From NCBI GenBank assembly GCA_029564465.1, contig JAKQPY010000084.1:1-18675 (forward strand): a stretch of DNA of 18,675 nt, written 5' to 3'. This document shows positions 14,651-18,675 of this stretch, one piece after another. Positions within the stretch are counted from its first letter, which is position 1. Each line of letters begins with the position of its first letter. The translations under genes and the position numbers were made by a program. This DNA is from JAGOEF01 sp029564465. GTDB lineage: Bacteria; Bacteroidota; Bacteroidia; Bacteroidales; ML635J-15. Under the pieces are notes generated by a model that made no database searches, was not told the DNA's origin, and worked only from the letters and a program-made list of their open reading frames with translations.

Positions 14651-14710
14651 GTAGATATGTTTCCCCACACGCAGCATACCGAGAATCTGGCGCTGCTTGA
14701 ATTGAAAGAT
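14651..14710 (+). pseudogene. Detached 3' end of a second rlmD allele
   Basis: These 60 bases align without gaps to the last 20 codons of the rlmD gene (14099-14158). There are six differences, all synonymous (gtg/gta, cat/cac, acc/acg, cac/cat, aca/acc, gaa/gag). The frame continues only to ACT ATT TAG. No upstream part of the gene is present next to it. It is the tail of a related, once functional allele. Confidence 0.85.
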
Positions 14711-14761
14711 ACTATTTAGGCTTCGAACGAGAAGCCCTGCATTGGGCTTCAGCCGAAAGTA

Positions 14762-14793
14762 TTGCAAATTCAAAAAACTTTTCGTTAACTTTG
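14762..14793 (+). promoter_or_regulatory. Promoter of the histidine ammonia-lyase transcript
   Basis: TTG (14762-14764), 21 bases, then TAACTTTG (14786-14793), a perfect TAnnTTTG box. It is the best-formed promoter of the window and gives a leader of about 115 bases before the hutH ATG. The hairpin GAAGCCC/GGGCTTC just upstream (about 14730-14750) may isolate it from upstream transcription. Confidence 0.6.
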
Positions 14794-14809
14794 CCGCAAA
14801 CCGAAAAAG

Positions 14810-14885
14810 ATGTGGATGACCGAATATATCATCAACGTAAACCGCAAATCGCTGTTTAGCTAAGGCTTTTGTGCGGTAGTTTCTT
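14810..14885 (+). promoter_or_regulatory. Possible leader peptide and attenuator before hutH
   Basis: A 17-codon ORF (14810-14863, MWMTEYIINVNRKSLFS) starts 17 bases after the -7 box. Its end overlaps the left arm of ACCGCA/TGCGGT (14841-14846/14872-14877), which is followed by AGTTTCTTTTT. The order promoter, short ORF, hairpin, T-rich tract, hutH resembles transcription attenuation. There is no His run, so if real the signal is not simple histidyl-tRNA starvation. The stem is short and weak, so this is tentative. Confidence 0.3.
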
Positions 14886-14914
14886 TTTCGTTAATCAATA
14901 AAAATAAATACAAT

Positions 14915-16396
14915 ATGTTAGTTCATGTGATTTCACCGGAACCCCTTACGCTAAGTAATCTCGAAGCCATTTACAACAACGAGGTGCGCATCGAGCTGTC
15001 GGATGCATCGCGCAAGCTCATCAACGATTGCCGCGCCTATCTCGATCGCAAAACAGCCATATCGTCGGAGCCGGTTTACGGTATAAACACCGGCTTTGGT
15101 GCGTTGTGCAACATAAGCATTGCTCCTGCCGAACTGAGTCTTTTGCAGGAAAATCTGGTAAAGTCGCACGCCTGCGGAGTGGGTGCAACAGTGAGCAACG
15201 AGGTGGTGCGAATGATGATGATGCTGAAAATTCACGCCCTTGCCCTGGGTAAATCGGGAGTGCAGCTAAGCACCGTCGAAAAGCTGATTGAGTTGTTTAA
15301 TGCAGGCATGTATCCGGTGGTGCACGAGTTTGGTTCGCTGGGTGCTTCGGGCGATCTGGCTCCCCTTGCCCACATGACTTTGCCCCTGCTGGGGATGGGC
15401 AAACTGAATTATCGCGGCGAAGTGCGCAACACCCGCGATGTATTTGCCGAAACGGGCATGCAAGCGGTAAGGCTGGGTTCGAAAGAAGGCCTGGCCCTGC
15501 TGAACGGCACACAGTTTATGAGCGCCAACGGCGTGGTTGCCCTGATAAAGGCACAGCAACTGTTGCGGGCAGCCGATGTTTGCGCCGCCCTGTCGCTCGA
15601 TGCCTACAACGGCCGCATGGAACCCTTCGACGACCTGTTGCACCAGATACGTCCGCACCGCGGGCAAATCGAAACAGCGGCGGCCATACGCAGGCTACTC
15701 GAAAACTCCGAGATTGCCCGTGGAGTTAAAAAGCATGTACAGGACCCCTACTCTTTCAGGTGTGTTCCGCAGGTGCACGGCGCATCGAAGGATGTGGTTG
15801 CGCATGTAGCCTCGGTGCTGCTAACCGAAGTAAATTCGGTTACCGACAACCCTACGGTTTTTGCCAACGAAGACCTGATACTCTCGGGCGGCAACTTTCA
15901 CGGACAGCCACTGGCTATGGCGTTCGACTATATGGCCATCGCGGTGTCGGAGCTTGGCAGTATCAGCGAGCGGCGCATCTACCGGCTGATTGCCGGCGAG
16001 CGCGGGTTGCCCGGATTTCTGGTGGCAAACCCCGGACTCAACAGTGGCTTTATGATACCGCAATATACCGCTGCCTCGATAGCCAGCCGCAATAAGCAGC
16101 TTTGCACCCCCGCATCGGCCGATTCGATTTCGTCGTCGAACGAGCAGGAAGACCACGTGAGCATGGGCGCCAATGCCGCCACCAAGCTGATGCAGGTGTG
16201 CGACAATGTGCTGAGGGTGATGGGCATCGAGTGGATGGCTGCTGCGCAGGCTTTGGAATTCAGGCGTCCTGCGCAAACATCGCCGGTACTGGAGGCAAAG
16301 CTCGCCGAGTTCCGCAAGCGGGTTCCGTTTGTTGAAAACGATTGTGTGATGAGTGAACTGATTGAGGAATCGATTGGGTTTGTGAAGGGTTTGTAG
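14915..16396 (+). CDS. hutH: Histidine ammonia-lyase
   Basis: This 493-residue cytosolic enzyme deaminates L-histidine to urocanate and ammonia, the first step of the hut pathway. The Ala-Ser-Gly triad that cyclises to the MIO electrophile is in GSLGASGDLAPLAHM (residues 144-146). The N-terminal catalytic motif YGINTGFG (55-62) and QDPYSFRCVPQVHG are present, as is the C-terminal helical part. Length is close to the usual ~500. A tyrosine ammonia-lyase-like specificity cannot be fully excluded, but the motif context fits HAL. No hutU, hutI or ftcD is in view, so it may be a solitary gene. It has its own strong promoter. A degenerate copy of its 3' end lies 2087 bp downstream. Confidence 0.93.
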   Translation: MLVHVISPEPLTLSNLEAIYNNEVRIELSDASRKLINDCRAYLDRKTAISSEPVYGINTGFGALCNISIAPAELSLLQENLVKSHACGVGATVSNEVVRMMMMLKIHALALGKSGVQLSTVEKLIELFNAGMYPVVHEFGSLGASGDLAPLAHMTLPLLGMGKLNYRGEVRNTRDVFAETGMQAVRLGSKEGLALLNGTQFMSANGVVALIKAQQLLRAADVCAALSLDAYNGRMEPFDDLLHQIRPHRGQIETAAAIRRLLENSEIARGVKKHVQDPYSFRCVPQVHGASKDVVAHVASVLLTEVNSVTDNPTVFANEDLILSGGNFHGQPLAMAFDYMAIAVSELGSISERRIYRLIAGERGLPGFLVANPGLNSGFMIPQYTAASIASRNKQLCTPASADSISSSNEQEDHVSMGANAATKLMQVCDNVLRVMGIEWMAAAQALEFRRPAQTSPVLEAKLAEFRKRVPFVENDCVMSELIEESIGFVKGL

Positions 16397-16473
16397 GAAC
16401 CCGTCGCGGGGAATAGGCATGAGATGAAGCCGCCCGTCATGTCGAATGTGAGGTATGAACATGAAGCCATCTG
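16337..16473 (+). repeat. hutH 3' end and downstream sequence, copy 1 of a direct repeat
   Basis: This 137-bp stretch covers the last 19 codons and stop of hutH and about 77 bp beyond. It aligns without gaps to 18424-18560 at a constant offset of 2087 bp. I count 13 mismatches (about 90% identity). Looser similarity continues rightwards to about 16508 (ATTGATTACGTCTC against ATTGAATACGTCTC). Confidence 0.9.
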
Positions 16474-16488
16474 CATTCAGACGGGCGG
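16430..16488. repeat. REP-like palindromic repeat, copy 2
   Basis: CCGCCCGTC (16430-16438) and GACGGGCGG (16480-16488) are perfect 9-bp inverted arms. The repeat sits 34 bases after the hutH stop and could act as a transcript 3' stabiliser or terminator. It is related to the copies at 10172 and 18517. Confidence 0.65.
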
Positions 16489-16531
16489 GGATTGATTACG
16501 TCTCGACGGTATCTCGCCGGGCAATTCGGCT

Positions 16532-16735
16532 CTATCTTGACTCCATTAACCCGGGCATCTCGGCTCCTGTGATTGGCTCGGGGACCGGGTAATAAACGAC
16601 ACGAGCACGAATCTTCATGTCATTGCCAGAACAAGGAATAATCCTAGTCTCTCTGAGAAACCGGTCCAGAATCTGATACGATTTTGGAAATTGGCATTTT
16701 TGATGGACGAGGTTTGTGAATACGACTAAATCCTT
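16532..16735 (-). other. Open frame without start codon, possible gene relic
   Basis: On the minus strand 67 codons stay open before a TAG at 16532. The composition is protein-like, with RIIPCSGNDMKIRARVVYYP followed by VPEPITGAEMPGLMES near the end. There is no ATG before residue 40 and an in-frame TAA lies immediately upstream, so it is not a complete gene. I do not recognise the family. It may be a relic, or a chance frame through a dispersed repeat next to the REP element. Nothing else is visible in 16509-16860. Confidence 0.25.
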
Positions 16736-16863
16736 TTACCTAGGGTGTACCTCGTATAGCAATGTGTATTTCGAAATGAAAGGTCGTATGAATTGAAAAT
16801 ATTTTTATAAATCTTTTCTTTTCCAAATGAAGTCTGGTTTATGTTCAAAATAATAAGTTTTTA

Positions 16864-16894
16864 TTGCAATTAATATATAAGATATTTAAATTTG
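16864..16894 (+). promoter_or_regulatory. Promoter upstream of the AT-rich module
   Basis: TTG (16864-16866), 20 bases, then TAAATTTG (16887-16894), a perfect TAnnTTTG. Transcription from here would cover the short frame at 16913 and the FISUMP gene with a leader of about 255 bases. Confidence 0.5.
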
Positions 16895-16912
16895 CAACAA
16901 AGAATTCACATC

Positions 16913-17149
16913 ATGATCACAATTACAAATATTAAACAATATTTGGAAAAAATACTTATTATTTTTGAATATGCATTGTTGTACGCAATTTTTTACTCGG
17001 GTGCTTGCAATAAATTACCTTGGCTTGAAAATCCATTAAATGCTATTATTGTTTATAATAGCGAGATTTTCAACACCCGTGCTGATAATAAAATGAATAT
17101 AGACACAATACTAATAAGCCAAATACATTTGAAATTAATATCTTATTAA
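16913..17149 (+). CDS. Doubtful short ORF ahead of the FISUMP gene
   Basis: The ATG at 16913 opens 78 codons that end 9 bases before the FISUMP start. The sequence is hydrophobic around residues 9-30 (YLEKILIIFEYALLYAIFY), then contains NKLPWLENP. In DNA this AT-rich such a frame can occur by chance, and I recognise no family. Its favourable points are the perfect promoter 19 bases upstream and the close spacing to the next gene. It could instead be the untranslated leader of the FISUMP transcript. Confidence 0.2.
   Translation: MITITNIKQYLEKILIIFEYALLYAIFYSGACNKLPWLENPLNAIIVYNSEIFNTRADNKMNIDTILISQIHLKLISY
17124..17131 (+). promoter_or_regulatory. Proximal -7 box before the FISUMP gene
   Basis: TACATTTG matches TAnnTTTG and lies 27 bases before the ATG at 17159. 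No -33 TTG is seen at the right distance. In AT-rich DNA this could be chance. Confidence 0.3.
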
Positions 17150-17158
17150 GCATTTATC

Positions 17159-18400
17159 ATGAAAAAATCAATTCTATTAATATTGTTAATCATATCTGCT
17201 TATGTAAAAGCTCAGGACTATCAATTAAGCTTTACCGGTTCTGGAGAAAGTACCTACGTGGATAGCGTCTTTGTTGAAAACTTAACTCAGGGAACTTCTT
17301 TAGAATTGTCTGGTTATGATGTTTTGCATCTTGTAGGAACAACAGGAATTAATAATCAACTATTAAATAATCAAGTTAAAGTAAATATTTATCCAAACCC
17401 GATTTTTGAAGTAAGTAATTTAGAAATTGTCAACCATGAGCCCGATAACATAAGAATCGAAATTTATAATTCAAATGGAATTCCTATTGTTTCATATCGA
17501 GATAAGCTATTAAACGGTATTAATGTTTTTGAGATTTCAGGTTTTTCTGCAGGAGTCTATACAGTAAATATCAAAACAAGCTCATGGCAAAAATCATTAA
17601 ATTTTGTATCAATAAATGCAGCGGATAAAATACCTGATATTTCGGCAGGAAATAACGTCAATATAGATCAATATAATAAGCCTTTAATTAAAAACACAAA
17701 GAGTATTAAACAAATGCAATATAATGATGGTGATAATTTATTACTCAAAGGCGTGTCAGGTGATTTTGCACGAGTTTTGACAATTGTCCCTAATCAATCA
17801 CAGACCATCAATTTTCAATTTGTCCCTTGTACCGATTTGGATGGTAACCACTACGCTGTCGTAAGCATTAATAATCAAATTTGGATGGCAGAAAATCTCA
17901 GATATTTACCCAATGTAGTTGGCCCGGTCAACGGTTCACCCTCAGAGCCTTATTATTATGTTTATGGATATAATGGGACAAATGTTGAAGATGCTCAAGC
18001 CACAGCTAATTATAACATATATGGCGTTTTATACAATTGGCAGGCAGCCATGTCTGCTTGTCCAAGTGGATGGCATTTGCCAAGTTATGATGATTGGTAT
18101 GAATTAGTCAATTATTTGGGTTATAGTATTGCTGGCGGTAAATTAAAAGAAACCAGCACAAGCCATTGGAATAGCCCTAATTACGGGGCAACTAATAGAT
18201 ATGGATTTACAGCACTTCCAGGCGGTATTCGGTCCTCTATTGGATCATTTGGCGTAATCAATACCGATGGTGCTTGGTGGACAGCCGAAGAATTACAAGG
18301 TTCTGTATGGTATTTTAATATAACCTACAATCTAATTGACATTGACGGTGGGTATCATGACAAGGAAATGGGTTTTTCTGTTCGTTGTGTCATGGATTAA
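17159..18400 (+). CDS. Exported FISUMP-domain protein with internal Por-secretion-like segment
   Basis: This 413-residue protein has a signal peptide (MKKSILLILLIISAYVKAQ). A short N-terminal repeat-like region follows (DYQLSFTGSGESTYVDSVFVENLTQGTSLEL). Residues about 75-150 resemble a T9SS type-A sorting domain (VNIYPNPIFEVSNLEI ... SAGVYTVNIKTS), but internal, not at the C terminus. Residues about 225-412 are a FISUMP domain (Fibrobacter succinogenes major paralogous domain): TDLDGNHYAVVSINNQIWMAENLRY, ACPSGWHLPSYDDWYELVNYLG, and FSVRCVMD at the end. The domain is related to C-type-lectin-like surface domains, and its function is unproven. The gene is far more AT-rich than its neighbours and sits between direct repeats of the hutH tail, which suggests transfer. 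It is probably a cell-surface or secreted protein. Confidence 0.85.
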   Translation: MKKSILLILLIISAYVKAQDYQLSFTGSGESTYVDSVFVENLTQGTSLELSGYDVLHLVGTTGINNQLLNNQVKVNIYPNPIFEVSNLEIVNHEPDNIRIEIYNSNGIPIVSYRDKLLNGINVFEISGFSAGVYTVNIKTSSWQKSLNFVSINAADKIPDISAGNNVNIDQYNKPLIKNTKSIKQMQYNDGDNLLLKGVSGDFARVLTIVPNQSQTINFQFVPCTDLDGNHYAVVSINNQIWMAENLRYLPNVVGPVNGSPSEPYYYVYGYNGTNVEDAQATANYNIYGVLYNWQAAMSACPSGWHLPSYDDWYELVNYLGYSIAGGKLKETSTSHWNSPNYGATNRYGFTALPGGIRSSIGSFGVINTDGAWWTAEELQGSVWYFNITYNLIDIDGGYHDKEMGFSVRCVMD

Positions 18401-18423
18401 CACTTTTACTCCTTGATCAGGGC

Positions 18424-18560
18424 AATGGTTGTGTTATGAGTGAACTGATTAAGAAATCGATTGGGTTTGTGATGGGTTTGGAGAAGCCCATCGCGGGGAA
18501 TAGGCACGAGACGAAGCCGCCCGTCATGTCGAATGTGAGGTACGAACATGAAGCCATCTG
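18424..18560 (+). pseudogene. Degenerate second copy of the hutH 3' end
   Basis: It aligns without gaps to 16337-16473. In the hutH frame it reads NGCVMSELIKKSIGFVMGL, against NDCVMSELIEESIGFVKGL in the intact gene. The stop TAG is replaced by GAG. Changes are mostly nonsynonymous (D to G, E to K twice, K to M), so this copy has not been under selection. It starts 24 bases after the FISUMP stop. Confidence 0.85.
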
Positions 18561-18618
18561 TACTTCGACAGGCTCAGCACAGGCATTCGACGGGTTCAGC
18601 ACAGGCATTCTACGGGCG
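18517..18618. repeat. REP-like palindromic repeat, copy 3
   Basis: It starts with CCGCCCGTC (18517-18525) and ends with CTACGGGCG near 18618. Compared with copy 2 it carries an internal expansion in which CAGCACAGGCATTC occurs twice and GACAGGCTC/GACGGGTTC vary. The sequence from 18619 to the window end has no recognisable gene. Confidence 0.6.
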
Positions 18619-18675
18619 AGAATTGAATACGTCTCCGGGTGGGTAGATTACCTCGGCTTCGCTCGGTACAGGTGC

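Noticed and set aside
14810..14863. The short ORF before hutH as a histidine attenuator leader peptide
   Set aside because: It contains no His codon. I kept only a tentative regulatory entry and dropped the specific histidine interpretation.
15979..16476. Minus-strand frame across the hutH end whose beginning resembles a frame at 18417-18608
   Set aside because: The resemblance is explained by the 137-bp direct repeat of the hutH tail. The two frames are shadows of that duplication and not a protein family.

Overview
The window looks like a chromosomal segment of a member of the Bacteroidota, most likely Bacteroidales/Marinilabiliales; the order is an inference. The evidence is: several promoters of the Bacteroidota form (TTG or TTTG, about 20 bases, then TAnnTTTG); weak or absent Shine-Dalgarno sequences; a TonB-dependent receptor with an N-terminal carboxypeptidase-regulatory-like domain; a 7TM-HD phosphohydrolase; and a FISUMP-domain exported protein with a Por-secretion-like segment.

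Layout. Bases 59-132 encode tRNA-Arg(ACG), followed by about 2.5 tandem units of ~170 bp that each repeat the tRNA 3' end plus a terminator (117-548). Next come a two-TM potassium channel with a cytosolic RCK domain (669-1757), a small convergent acidic protein, a TonB-like envelope protein (2042-2776) and a long-chain acyl-CoA synthetase (2851-4473). The minus strand from 10099 down to 4489 carries a PaaI-like thioesterase, a PgpH-like 7TM-HD c-di-AMP phosphodiesterase candidate, a TonB-dependent receptor and an exported glutaredoxin-like protein. A DUF1643-like gene (10289-10885, minus) follows. Bases 11014-12696 form a cassette-like segment: matching repeat blocks at both ends, a 21-bp minisatellite, a G-rich coding strand for a protein of unknown function, and 7-bp microsatellites. 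The right part holds an RlmD/RumA-type rRNA methyltransferase (12752-14161), a 750-bp structured intergenic region, histidine ammonia-lyase (14915-16396), and an AT-rich module with a FISUMP protein (17159-18400).

How the genes relate. Most are ordinary housekeeping or envelope genes with no obvious common pathway. hutH stands alone, without other hut genes in view. The TonB-like protein, the TonB-dependent receptor and the exported redox protein are all envelope-related, but a direct link between them is only an inference.

The most striking theme is that three unrelated genes have copies of their own 3' ends further downstream: tRNA-Arg (20 bp, twice more), rlmD (60 bp, differing only at synonymous sites) and hutH (137 bp, ~90% identical, with the stop codon lost). 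The sequence between each gene and its extra tail is non-coding repeat DNA or foreign-looking AT-rich DNA. This suggests repeated insertion or allele replacement at gene 3' ends. No integrase or transposase is visible in the window.
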